Shown: in pieces, positions 15,848-25,641 of the stretch
Numbering within the stretch: the stretch's first letter is position 1
Layout of the letters: every line of letters begins with the position of its first letter
Assembly: GCA_020635015.1 (NCBI GenBank)
Contig: JACKAP010000005.1
Location: 1 to 64,000 of the forward strand
Reading direction: 5' to 3'
Length of the DNA stretch: 64,000 nt
Origin: Calditrichia bacterium
GTDB lineage: Bacteria; Calditrichota; Calditrichia; RBG-13-44-9; J075
The notes under the pieces: model-generated
The model's input: only the letters and a program-made list of their open reading frames with translations
What the model was told of the DNA's origin: nothing
Database searches by the model: none
Made by a program: the position numbers and the translations under genes

Positions 15848-18800
15848 AACCGCTTTCTCCCGGCATCGATACCCGATCTTTTGCGGAATTGCTCCACCTG
15901 GCCCGCGCGATGGCGCCTTATTATCTCCCGGAATGGGATACGCTGCAGGACAGAGATCCCGGCGTGGCTCTGTTGAAGATCTATCTTAATCTTTACGAGT
16001 TGGTTATCGACCGCCTGAACCAGGTGCCGGACAAGAACCTGATCGCTTTCCTGGACATGGCCGGCATCCAGCAGCGCCGGGCCCAGACAGCGGAAGCGGC
16101 GGTGGTCTTCACCCTGGCGAATGGCACCCGGGTTAATGTACCGGTTCTAAAAGGTTCCGAGCTGACCGGGGAAGGTACAAATGAGGAAGGTGCCAGCGAA
16201 ACCGTGATCTTCCGGACTAAAAATGATCTGCTGGTCAGCTATGCTCAGTTGCAGGAAGTATTCAGCGCCGATCCCCGGACGGATGCTATTTTCGCTCACA
16301 TGGAAAAGGACAAAAGCGTCGCCGCCTCTTTTACCATCCTGGAAGGCACCACCCGTCAGGAGCATGCGCTCTATCTCGGGCATCAAGATCTATTTAATAT
16401 CAATGGAACAGCCCGAATTACACTTGAACTCGATATCCCAGCAGGCGCCAGTGAAAACGAGAACGAGCGGCTGAAATTTATCTGGGAATATTGGAACGGC
16501 AGCTACTGGGTCAAACTGGCCGAATTCGATCCGGATAAAACTGTGACCGACGCCAACGGAACCAATGTCACCGATACCGACAATGACAGCACGAACGCCT
16601 TTCAACATAGCGGAAAAATGGAATTGATCAAAGCCAATCCCGGCGAGATTGCCGAGGGAGAATTCTTTGGTCAACCCAGTCACTGGCTGCGCTGCCGTCT
16701 GTTGAACCCGATCAGCGACCTGGTGCCGTTGACCCTGCCAGCGCTGGATACGATCCTCGTGAGTGTCAGCCCAGAGGGGGATATTGTCCCGGATCTGCTG
16801 TTCAACAATGACATTCCGCTCAATATCGCTCCTATAAAGATACCGATGAAGGCAATGGAAGGCATCGAAATTTCCTTTCCGGTTGACAGCGATAATGAAA
16901 CCCTAGCGCCAAAAGCAGGAGATCAAACCATCAAGCTTGACGTATCGGGAGGTGAACTAAAAAAAGGCGATGCTCTCAAGTTTGACAATGGATTTGATGA
17001 CGCGGAAATTCATATTATTGAGAACATCACCGAGACGGATGATATTGAGTACTTATTGCGGAGAGCATTGGCTTTTGACTATGACGTTGTTGCGGTCGGC
17101 ACCCCACCGGTAACGATGTATACCGCCATCAGAAATGATGGTGAAAGTTCACGGCTAAGCGTCGGATCATTGGACGGGTATGAAATTCCTATGTGCAGCA
17201 AAGTAATCTTATCCGGCCGCGGAAAAAAAGATATCGTCTATATCGGGCCGCCATCCGGTGAAAATGAGAATGGTGACAATGATATCTTGATCCTGATTAA
17301 TTATGACGGCACAACACCACTCCTGACCTATAATTATATCGAAAATGAAACGGTACAGATCATCCCCCAGATCACTCCCTTCGGAGAAAAACCGCGCCTG
17401 TTCAGCACTTTTTATATCGCCTGTGATGAAGCTTTTTCCAAAAAGAACGCTACGGTCACTCTGAAGATTGAAGCGGCCGCTTTTCAAGACGCAGATGATG
17501 CCGTCTGTTCACAACCGGCCCCCGATCCGGATGTGGTCATCTCCTGGGAATACTGGAACGGGCAGTCCTGGCGGGGATTACGGGTTCAGGATACGACCCA
17601 TAATTTAACCGCCGCAACCGGCAGCATTATTTTCACCTGCCCGGATGATATCGAAACAATTGAGGTTAATGGAGAGGAAAAATACTGGATTCGCGCCCGT
17701 ATCGTCGACGGCAACTATGGCGATGAATTTGTCTTCCTACCCGGCTCAAACGGTACCGATATTGATCTGAGCCTGGGGTGCATCCATTACCCGATTATCA
17801 AAGAATTGACCATCACTTATGATGCCGCTTCCCGCCAGCTCCAACACTGTCTGGCCCGGAATAATCTTTCTTACCAGGATCATACCCATGCGTGCAAAAA
17901 CAATGGCGTAGTCTTTTTTCCTTTCATGAACCTACCGGAAACTGCCCCGACCCTATTTCTGGGATTTGACCAGCCGTTAACCAGCGGACCGTTGCAAATG
18001 CTTTTCGATCTCAATGAACAGGTAATCCCAGAGGATGAACGGCTGAAGATAAGCTGGTTTTTCTGGAATGGTAATCAATGGGATCTCATCCAGGTTGAAG
18101 ACGGCACCGAGAATCTGACCCGGGTGGGCATCCTGCAATGGATCGGCAGCCGGCATTTTGCCCCCCGGGAACTCTTCGGCAAAACCAGGTATTGGTTGAA
18201 AGGTTCGATTGTTGAAGGACGCCATCAGGAAAATCCCCAGATCAATGGTATATATCTCAATGCGGTCGACACCTTCCAGGCAGCCCGGGTAGAAGATGAA
18301 CCCCTTGGCGGCAGCGACGGTACCCCGGATCAAACCTTCACGGTGCTGAAACCTCCAATCATTTCCCAGGATGTATGGGTGCGGGAACCGGAAACGCCTG
18401 AGGAAGACGAACTACGGGCGCTATCTGCCACGACTGACAATGAAGAAGTGCTGCAGATCGTTCGCGATGAACGCGGGGAAATCCTGGAGATTTGGGTACG
18501 ATGGAAGAAGGTGGACGATTTCGAAGCATCCACCTCCGGCGACCGCCACTACCGGGTCGATCAGCGGCTGGGGGAAGTGCAGTTCGGCAACGGAGAAAAC
18601 GGTCTGGTGCCTCCGATTGGCGAGGATAACATAAAGATAAATTACTTATACGGCGGAGGGAAGATCGGGAACGTACCGGCCGGCAGTATCAACGGATTAA
18701 AGAATGCCATTCCGTTTGTGCAGGCAGTCACCAATCCCTTGCCGGCAGATAGCGGCGCCGAAACCGAAAGCCTCGACTTTGTGTGTCTGCGCGGCCCCCA

Positions 18801-19461
18801 AACCCTGAAAAACCGCGAACGGGCGGTGGGTACGGAAGATTTTGAATGGATGGCCCGCAATGCCTCCCGCAAGGTTGCCCGGGCCAAATGTCTGCCGAAC
18901 ATCGACGAGAACGGGGACTTTACCCCCGGCTGGGTCACGGTGCTGATTGCGCCGGACAGCAGCGAAGCCAAACCCAGACCCACCCGGCAGCTTCTGAAAA
19001 CGGTTTCCGATCGTTTGCGCCGGGTGGCTGCAAACATCCTGGCGGTAACTTCCCCGGATCATATCCATGTGCGAGAGCCGGTTTACGTCGAGATCGTGGT
19101 GGAGGCTATCGTGACCCCGCTCACGCCGGAAGACGCTGCCCGGGTGGAGAACCGTGTGCTGGATACCCTTAACAAATATATTCATCCGCTTACCGGTGGG
19201 CGGGATGGTGCCGGGTGGCCCTTTGGAAAAACCGTCTGCCGGGCTGATATCATCGCCCTGCTGGAAGGGGTGGAAAAGGTCGATGTGGTAAAACGTCTCA
19301 CCCTCTATGCCGATGGCAAAGCCCAGAGCGATGATGTAAAGCTCGATCATGATACCCTGCCCTATTCCGGCGAACACCGGATCAATCTGGTGCTCGCGGA
19401 AGGTACCGTAAACAGCATTGCCGCCACAACCCTGGCTAGCAACTGTGTTAGTGAAACTTAA
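15844..19461 (+). CDS. Baseplate J-like protein (Afp11-like)
   Basis: A 1205-residue wedge protein. The N-terminus has 'PEWDTLQDRDPGVALLKIYL', as in the family's 'DPG...L' motif. The C-terminus is a baseplate-J domain: 'GRDGAGWPFGKTVCRADIIA' and 'VGTEDFEWMARNASRKVARA'. In between are three similar modules built round W-[EF]-[YF]-WNG (near residues 217, 563 and 740), each followed by a strand-rich stretch and an ionic 'tyw..ka/ra.iv' tail. The next gene has one such module, so module duplication may explain the length. It should form the triangular wedge that opens on contraction. Start codon overlaps the gp25 gene (ATGA). Confidence 0.92.
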   Translation: MKPLSPGIDTRSFAELLHLARAMAPYYLPEWDTLQDRDPGVALLKIYLNLYELVIDRLNQVPDKNLIAFLDMAGIQQRRAQTAEAAVVFTLANGTRVNVPVLKGSELTGEGTNEEGASETVIFRTKNDLLVSYAQLQEVFSADPRTDAIFAHMEKDKSVAASFTILEGTTRQEHALYLGHQDLFNINGTARITLELDIPAGASENENERLKFIWEYWNGSYWVKLAEFDPDKTVTDANGTNVTDTDNDSTNAFQHSGKMELIKANPGEIAEGEFFGQPSHWLRCRLLNPISDLVPLTLPALDTILVSVSPEGDIVPDLLFNNDIPLNIAPIKIPMKAMEGIEISFPVDSDNETLAPKAGDQTIKLDVSGGELKKGDALKFDNGFDDAEIHIIENITETDDIEYLLRRALAFDYDVVAVGTPPVTMYTAIRNDGESSRLSVGSLDGYEIPMCSKVILSGRGKKDIVYIGPPSGENENGDNDILILINYDGTTPLLTYNYIENETVQIIPQITPFGEKPRLFSTFYIACDEAFSKKNATVTLKIEAAAFQDADDAVCSQPAPDPDVVISWEYWNGQSWRGLRVQDTTHNLTAATGSIIFTCPDDIETIEVNGEEKYWIRARIVDGNYGDEFVFLPGSNGTDIDLSLGCIHYPIIKELTITYDAASRQLQHCLARNNLSYQDHTHACKNNGVVFFPFMNLPETAPTLFLGFDQPLTSGPLQMLFDLNEQVIPEDERLKISWFFWNGNQWDLIQVEDGTENLTRVGILQWIGSRHFAPRELFGKTRYWLKGSIVEGRHQENPQINGIYLNAVDTFQAARVEDEPLGGSDGTPDQTFTVLKPPIISQDVWVREPETPEEDELRALSATTDNEEVLQIVRDERGEILEIWVRWKKVDDFEASTSGDRHYRVDQRLGEVQFGNGENGLVPPIGEDNIKINYLYGGGKIGNVPAGSINGLKNAIPFVQAVTNPLPADSGAETESLDFVCLRGPQTLKNRERAVGTEDFEWMARNASRKVARAKCLPNIDENGDFTPGWVTVLIAPDSSEAKPRPTRQLLKTVSDRLRRVAANILAVTSPDHIHVREPVYVEIVVEAIVTPLTPEDAARVENRVLDTLNKYIHPLTGGRDGAGWPFGKTVCRADIIALLEGVEKVDVVKRLTLYADGKAQSDDVKLDHDTLPYSGEHRINLVLAEGTVNSIAATTLASNCVSET

Positions 19462-19485
19462 ATCCATTTTAGCACGGGAAAAGCG

Positions 19486-21498
19486 ATGTCTTTACCGATA
19501 CCTAAATTAGATGACAAGACCTTTGCCGAGCTGTTTGCCGAAGCCCGGGCACTGATTCCCCGCTATGCCCCGGATTGGACCGATCACAATCTCAGCGACC
19601 CCGGAATTACGTTCGTCGATCTTTTTGCCTGGCTCAGCGAGATGCAGATCTACAGCCTCGACCAGGTCACTGACCACCATTACCAGAAATTCCTCCGCCT
19701 GCTGGGATTGGCACTGCGGACTTCCCTGCCGGCCAGGGCAGACCTGACCTTTTCGATCCGCAGCCGGTTGCTTCTTACAAACGGCATGAACAGCCAGCAA
19801 AGCGGAGGGAATTTTATCCTGGTGCCACAGGGCGCCCAGGTGACCGCTCTCGACCGGGTCAGCAACCAGGCCTTCATCTTCGAAACCGATGAGGATCTCA
19901 ACGTGGTGGACCTCGATCTCACCCAGGTTTTGGTTTACGACCTTCAGACCTGGAGCGATAACAGTGAGGCCAACCGTCAGAACAGCGTTTTTTATTATGC
20001 CTTCGGCGAAACAGCAGTGCCGCAAAGCATGCTCTACCTGGGGTTTAATTCCGTTTCAGGCATCACCCCGTATATGTTCCCCACGGCACAGATCAAGCTG
20101 CGAGTGGATCTATATGAGAACGATCTGCCTCCGGCCCAACCGCTCCCGGCCGGATTGGAAAGCCTGCTGGTTCCTTCAACCTGGATAGACTGGACCTATT
20201 GGAACGGCCGGACCTGGCACTCCCTGGAGGTTGAAGACACGACCCACGCCCTGCTCCACAGCGGTCAACTGTCATTTTACGGTCCCCCGGATATTGTTCC
20301 GGCAAACCTGCGCGATGCGGTTACCAACCTGAAGCTCGACACCCCGCCCCGTTATTGGATCCGGGCCGAGTTGGGCGCGGTTCCCGGGGCAAAACGCTCG
20401 GGATACGAAATTTCCCCCCGCATGGACACCATCGTGCTGAATACCGTCAGTGCTACCCAGCACCGGACGGTGCAGAACGAACTGCACGACGGCAACGGCC
20501 TACCCGGACTGGAAATCGAGTTGCAGCATCATCCGGTCGTGCCCGGCAGCCTGATCCTGGAGGTGCTGGAAGAACCGGAATGGCAGGTCTGGCTAGAAGT
20601 GCCCGATCTTGACGCTTCCCTGCCGGAAGACCGTCACTATCAGCTTGATGCAGAGCCGGGACGCATCGTCTTCGGCGACGGCATCAATGGGAAAATACCT
20701 CCGGCCGGACAAGCGAACATCCGTATGGTGCGCTACCGCGCCGGCGGAGGGGAGGGTGGCAACTTACAGGCCCAAACCATCACCACCATCACCCATCCTA
20801 AAATTCCTGAATTGGCAGTAGAGAACCGCCGCGCCGCATCCGGTGGAACCAATGCCGAGACGATGGAAGCGGCTCGCAGACGGGTTCCCCGGGAACTGAA
20901 GCGCCGGGCACGTCTGGTCACCAGCGAAGACTACGTCACCCTGGTATCCGCCACCCCGCTGCTGCGGATAGCGCGGGTTGAGGTGCTACCACTCTATCAT
21001 CCGCAGTACCCCGGCATCAAGATGCCTGGCACTGTCACAGTGGTTGTCGTGCCTTTTCTACCGGAAGGCAGCAAGCGCCTTCCTGAACCGAGCGACGGAT
21101 TTTTGCAAACTGTTTATAACCACCTGCGTGAACGCCGACTGGTGACCACCAGGCTTCAGGTCTACGGCCCCCATTTTACCGGGGTAACGGTCAGCGCCTC
21201 GCTCAGCATGGATCCCCGGCTGCGCCCGGCAACGCTGGAAGCGGCAGTTCGGAAAGCGCTGGAAGACTTTCTCGATCCGTTAAACGGCGGGAGCGACGGA
21301 AAAGGCTGGCCATTTGGCCGCCCGGTTTACCGGTCAGAAATAATACAGGTCATCCGGAATGTTCCGGGGGTGGTCTGCGTCAACGGCGTCACCCTTTCCG
21401 CCGGCCCCTGCATAGAGGGTGAAGAGCAGATCGATATCCCCCGTATCGGGCTGGTATATCCGGCCAAAATTGACATTTCCATCAATCCAGAGGGTTAA
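19486..21498 (+). CDS. Second baseplate J-like protein (Afp12-like)
   Basis: A 670-residue paralogue of the preceding protein, closest to the 'putative baseplate assembly protein' family (TIGR02243 as I recall it). The N-terminus reads 'PDWTDHNLSDPGITFVDLFA'. One W-x-YWNG module lies near 230. The J-domain has 'TSEDYVTLVSATPLLRIARVE' and ends 'GWPFGRPVYRSEIIQVIRN'. It pairs with the Afp11-like protein in the wedge. It is 25 bases downstream of that gene in the same operon. Confidence 0.9.
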   Translation: MSLPIPKLDDKTFAELFAEARALIPRYAPDWTDHNLSDPGITFVDLFAWLSEMQIYSLDQVTDHHYQKFLRLLGLALRTSLPARADLTFSIRSRLLLTNGMNSQQSGGNFILVPQGAQVTALDRVSNQAFIFETDEDLNVVDLDLTQVLVYDLQTWSDNSEANRQNSVFYYAFGETAVPQSMLYLGFNSVSGITPYMFPTAQIKLRVDLYENDLPPAQPLPAGLESLLVPSTWIDWTYWNGRTWHSLEVEDTTHALLHSGQLSFYGPPDIVPANLRDAVTNLKLDTPPRYWIRAELGAVPGAKRSGYEISPRMDTIVLNTVSATQHRTVQNELHDGNGLPGLEIELQHHPVVPGSLILEVLEEPEWQVWLEVPDLDASLPEDRHYQLDAEPGRIVFGDGINGKIPPAGQANIRMVRYRAGGGEGGNLQAQTITTITHPKIPELAVENRRAASGGTNAETMEAARRRVPRELKRRARLVTSEDYVTLVSATPLLRIARVEVLPLYHPQYPGIKMPGTVTVVVVPFLPEGSKRLPEPSDGFLQTVYNHLRERRLVTTRLQVYGPHFTGVTVSASLSMDPRLRPATLEAAVRKALEDFLDPLNGGSDGKGWPFGRPVYRSEIIQVIRNVPGVVCVNGVTLSAGPCIEGEEQIDIPRIGLVYPAKIDISINPEG

Positions 21499-21560
21499 GA
21501 TGAAAGGTGCAGGCCCAGCAGAACATTTTATGATCAGCAACTGCCATGCGGGAGTCGGCT

Positions 21561-23660
21561 ATGAATGAGAAAGAATTCAGTTACTTCGCACTTAATCACC
21601 GCGATAAATGGGCGGCAGGTTTTGGTCAATCGACCCGGGTGACCCCGGAGGGATATCTCAGCCTCTGGCCGGGAGAGCGGGTTGCATCCGCCGATGAGAT
21701 CCGCCGGACAAGCGGATTTGCCGTCGACGGAAGGGGCAATCTCTTCATTATCGATGCGCCCAACTGCCGGATCTACCAATATCTGACCGGCTGCCAACAG
21801 TTCCATGCCCTGCGTTGTATCGGAGGTTGCGGCAGCTTGCCCGGGCAATTCCGTTTCTCCAGCAAGGCGGAGCAACGTCACCTCGGGTGGCTGGCCCTGG
21901 GACAACACACTCTCTACGTTTCCGACACCCTGAACCACCGGGTGCAGGCATTTTATCTTCCCGGTTATCAACTCCGCTTTATCCTGGGAGTAGGAGAACT
22001 GGATCATCCTAAGGACCTGCAAGTCGACCGACGCGGCCGCCTCTATGTGCTGGATGAAGGCCACCGCCAGATCGTGCGTTATAATCGCCATGGAGAATTC
22101 GACGGCATTTGGGGGGAAGCATATCTGAAACAGCCGCAGAATATAGCTCTGGACGCTGAGGACAATCTTTACGTGCTGGACAGCGCCGGAATGTGCGTGC
22201 TGAAGTTGAGCCCTCAAGGCGAATTGCTGGGGATCCTGGTGGAACGCTTCACTGCGATCAAGGCGGATTTCCAGCCCGCCGGTCTGGCGGTCGACGACCG
22301 GCAAATGATCTACGTGGGGGAAAAAGGGGTGGGAGAGGACCTGCACATTTATATTTTTGATCCTGAGGGAGAATACCGGGGCCGTTTCGGCCAATATGAC
22401 GGAGAATGTTACCAATTGCAGGCGGTTGCCGGGAAGCTCTACACCAACTGGGGCAAACGGGGGGAAATCGTATTGCTGAACGGTGAAGGGGGCTTCCTGG
22501 CGGAAGGCATCTATTATGCACCCCGGTTTGACAGTCAGCAAGGGAAGACCCCCTGGCACCGGCTGGTGATGGATGGCGAGCTTCCCGCCAACACCAAAGT
22601 GCAAATCTATTGTTATGCCGCCGACCAGAAGGAAACCACCGGGAGAACGCCGATCGACGGGCAATATATTGATGCGCACAACGAATGGCGGCCGGTATTG
22701 AGCAGTCCGCGTAATAACCTGCCCACCCAGGATGCCCTGTTCGATGATGTGCAGGGTCGCTATCTCTGGTTAAAGATCCGTCTTTTCGGCGATGAGGCCC
22801 AAACCCCCTTGATCCGCCGGCTGACAGTTTACCTGCCGCGAATATCTTACCTGCGCTATCTCCCGGCGACCTACCAGGAGGATAAGACCGGCAAAAGCAT
22901 CCTGGAACGCTATCTCTCGCTGTTCGAATCTTTATCCTTCGATCTGGAGCAGGTGATTGCCCGGGTACCGGCCTATTTCGACGCCCGGGCCACACCGGCG
23001 GAATTCCTCAACTGGCTGGGCGGCTGGCTCGCCATCGCCCGCGACGACAACTGGCCGGAAGCAAAACAGCGCGAATTGCTGGACAACATCTTTCCCCTCT
23101 ACCAGCAGCGCGGTACGATTGAAGGATTAAAAGCGCTGGTCAAACTGTATTGCGGCCGCGAGCCGCTGATCATCGAACACTTTCAGCAATACCAGCCGCT
23201 GGTGCTCGCCGCCAATGCCGTGGTGGGCCGCAGCACCGTAGTTGGCCGCCCTCGCACCAAACCATTGATTCTGGAAACCAGTTCCCGGATCGGCGAATTC
23301 AGGCTGGTGGAAAATCCGGGCAGCGCAGAGGAGCCTTTCACTGCAGAAGCTTTTTACTTCACGATTATGGTAAACACCACCCGCCTGGAGAACGCACAGC
23401 AGCTTGCCAGCCTGCGCCGGATCATCGAATCCGAAAAACCGGCCCATACCCACTGCCGGATCATCACCAGCGGGGGAGAAATGCAATTGGGGGTGCACGC
23501 CTTTCTGGAAGTGGACACCATCCTCTCCCGGGGATACCGCCCGATGCGGTTGGGCACTCATGCCATCATAGGACGACAAACCTATGTGAGCAGTAAATAC
23601 CGTTACGAGGGCGCCATCGAGGCGCGTTCACGAATCGGCATCGACACGGTTTTGAATTAA
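21561..23660 (+). CDS. Propeller plus gpI-like tail protein
   Basis: About 699 residues. Residues about 20-310 form NHL-type beta-propeller repeats ('GFAVDGRGNLFIIDAPNCRI', 'LQVDRRGRLYVLDEGHRQIV', 'IALDAEDNLYVLDSAGMCVL'). A second part near 425-560 matches the phage-tail domain TIGR02242/P2 gpI: 'YLRYLPATYQEDKTGKSILE', 'RYLSLFESL', 'FLNWLGGWLAIARDDNWPEA', 'QQRGTIEGLKALVKLYCG'. gpI-type proteins link the baseplate to fibres. I take the ATG at 21561 because GGGAG lies seven bases upstream; an ATG at 21546 is open too. Confidence 0.82.
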   Translation: MNEKEFSYFALNHRDKWAAGFGQSTRVTPEGYLSLWPGERVASADEIRRTSGFAVDGRGNLFIIDAPNCRIYQYLTGCQQFHALRCIGGCGSLPGQFRFSSKAEQRHLGWLALGQHTLYVSDTLNHRVQAFYLPGYQLRFILGVGELDHPKDLQVDRRGRLYVLDEGHRQIVRYNRHGEFDGIWGEAYLKQPQNIALDAEDNLYVLDSAGMCVLKLSPQGELLGILVERFTAIKADFQPAGLAVDDRQMIYVGEKGVGEDLHIYIFDPEGEYRGRFGQYDGECYQLQAVAGKLYTNWGKRGEIVLLNGEGGFLAEGIYYAPRFDSQQGKTPWHRLVMDGELPANTKVQIYCYAADQKETTGRTPIDGQYIDAHNEWRPVLSSPRNNLPTQDALFDDVQGRYLWLKIRLFGDEAQTPLIRRLTVYLPRISYLRYLPATYQEDKTGKSILERYLSLFESLSFDLEQVIARVPAYFDARATPAEFLNWLGGWLAIARDDNWPEAKQRELLDNIFPLYQQRGTIEGLKALVKLYCGREPLIIEHFQQYQPLVLAANAVVGRSTVVGRPRTKPLILETSSRIGEFRLVENPGSAEEPFTAEAFYFTIMVNTTRLENAQQLASLRRIIESEKPAHTHCRIITSGGEMQLGVHAFLEVDTILSRGYRPMRLGTHAIIGRQTYVSSKYRYEGAIEARSRIGIDTVLN

Positions 23661-23681
23661 ATAGAACAGGAGGAACAGAAC

Positions 23682-25631
23682 ATGTCGGATAATACCCTTG
23701 AGCAGCGCTGTCTCGATTTTGAGCGGATCAATTATTATTTCGGCAAGATGATGCTGGTGCGGGATTTCCAGGATCAGCAGCGCTATTACAATGAAAAACG
23801 CTGGATGGTCAACCGTTTCGGCCTCGGCTGGGGGGTGCTGGCCGGCCTGAGGGTTGCGCCTCATCCCCGGGGCGGTCTCCGGGTGCTGGTGGAACCTGGC
23901 TTCGCCCTGGACCAGTACGGTCACGAGATCTGGGTCTGTAAAGCGCAGACGCTTGAATTGGAAACGGCGGACCAAAGCACCCCGGAACAACGGTGCGTTT
24001 ATATCTACTTGCGATACCGGGAATGTCTGAGCGAAGCGGCGCCGGTGCCGGCCGAAGAATGCGGGGAATTAACCAGCGGCTGCAACTACAACCGTACCCG
24101 GGAGACTTTTGATCTCTTTGCTTCTGCAGAGCCTCCGGAAGGTATCGAACCGTTTGACCATCCGGTGAACGGGCTGAGCGACTGCGAACTGGAATGCCAT
24201 CAATTCCTGGCTAATCCTGTGCGGTTGTTAAACCAGGGCTGTCCCCCGCGCAATCCCTGTCTGGCAATCCCGCTGGCAAAAATCTGTTATGATCCGGGCG
24301 ACCCGCAGGGAAAAATAGCGGTCGACAACATTATCTGCCGCAAGATCGCTGGCAGCAATGAATTGTTATATGAACTGATCGCCTGCCTGACCCGGGAACT
24401 GTGGACCCTACACGCTGCCCGCACTGACCGCCGCCAGTTTGTGCCTCTGCTGGTGCAAAGTATCAAGGGATTACACTACCGCGATGGCCGGATTCGGTCC
24501 CATGAATTGCCGATCCTCCAGCCCTGCCGACTGGCCGGCGATGGGCGCGACATCTGGATAACCGACAAATCCCCCCTGACCGACGAGTCGTTCCCGAACG
24601 GACATGTGGTAAGGCTGCATCAGGACGGAACCCGGAAACTTATCGGGCTGGATGAAAGTGCCTGGGGAATTGCTTTCGACGGTCATTATATGTGGATTAC
24701 CCACCCCGAAAGTGAAAACGGCAATGAAGAGAACACCCCGGGCATTCAGCTCACTCGTATCGATGTTTGCAAGGATGACATACAGACACCTTACAGCCTC
24801 AGTCAGTTAAAGCCTTATCCTCAGGAAATTCTGTGCACTGACGAATTCTTGTTCGTTCTCCATCGCTGGGACAGCGATGAAAACGCCCTATATCTCTCCC
24901 TGATCGATCCGGTATCCCTGAAAGATCCGGAGAATGGCTATGGGATCATTGATTTGCAGATCAATAAGACCAAACAGCAAAACCCGGTGGGCGATACAGG
25001 AGAGACAGAACTCTTGCAGAAAGTCGTCATGGTATATGACGGTGAGGCCATCTGGGTTGCCTATGCCTTCAAAGGTGAACAGGACAGCCGCCTGCCGCGG
25101 GCCTGCCTGGCCAAGGTTCGGATCAGGCAGATCCCCGGGTCGCCCCCGGAAATGCAGCTTGAGGTGGAAAAACACCTCGTCCTGAAAAGCCGGGTACCGG
25201 AAGATCTCAGTTTCGACGGCAGCCATGTCTGGATCACCCACGACGAGGGTGTCACCCGGGTGGATGCTTCCAGCAAAAACGAGTTGATACATCGCGACAA
25301 CTCTTCCAGCGGCCCCCAAAGCGCCCTGACCTTCGACGGACAATTCGTATGGTCGGCCCAAAACAGAGAATTGAGATGGTCGGCCCAAAAGGATAAGTTC
25401 GAAACTATGCTCAGCCGCATCGACACCCTGACCCTGGCCGTAGAGGAAGGCGAAGAGATCCGGGTTTTGGTCGATGCCCCCAACACCCCTCCGGGCTTTC
25501 GCGAGGTCGGCAACTTAGAAGTGTCCCAGATGTTTTTCGACGGGGCGCATATTTGGATTGCCGCCACTGGCGAATATGATGATGAATTTGGAAATCAACC
25601 GGCAGGAATCATCCATCGCATATTAGCATAG
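23682..25631 (+). CDS. eCIS baseplate-periphery protein, paralogue 1 (propeller)
   Basis: A 649-residue protein. The first 130 residues contain a domain shared with the next two proteins: 'FERINYYFGKMMLVRDFQDQ' then 'QRYYNEKRWMVNRFGLGWGV' and 'VEPGFALDQYGHEIWV'. A Cys-containing linker follows. From about 270 on there are repeated 'dGrdIWITd', 'FDGHYMWITHP', 'FDGSHVWITHDEG' and 'FDGAHIWIAATG' blades of a beta-propeller. AGGAGGA precedes the start. No enzyme motif seen. Position after the gpI-like gene and the modular C-terminus suggest a baseplate-rim or adhesion part (inference). Confidence 0.65.
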   Translation: MSDNTLEQRCLDFERINYYFGKMMLVRDFQDQQRYYNEKRWMVNRFGLGWGVLAGLRVAPHPRGGLRVLVEPGFALDQYGHEIWVCKAQTLELETADQSTPEQRCVYIYLRYRECLSEAAPVPAEECGELTSGCNYNRTRETFDLFASAEPPEGIEPFDHPVNGLSDCELECHQFLANPVRLLNQGCPPRNPCLAIPLAKICYDPGDPQGKIAVDNIICRKIAGSNELLYELIACLTRELWTLHAARTDRRQFVPLLVQSIKGLHYRDGRIRSHELPILQPCRLAGDGRDIWITDKSPLTDESFPNGHVVRLHQDGTRKLIGLDESAWGIAFDGHYMWITHPESENGNEENTPGIQLTRIDVCKDDIQTPYSLSQLKPYPQEILCTDEFLFVLHRWDSDENALYLSLIDPVSLKDPENGYGIIDLQINKTKQQNPVGDTGETELLQKVVMVYDGEAIWVAYAFKGEQDSRLPRACLAKVRIRQIPGSPPEMQLEVEKHLVLKSRVPEDLSFDGSHVWITHDEGVTRVDASSKNELIHRDNSSSGPQSALTFDGQFVWSAQNRELRWSAQKDKFETMLSRIDTLTLAVEEGEEIRVLVDAPNTPPGFREVGNLEVSQMFFDGAHIWIAATGEYDDEFGNQPAGIIHRILA

Positions 25632-25641
25632 GAGAATAAAC

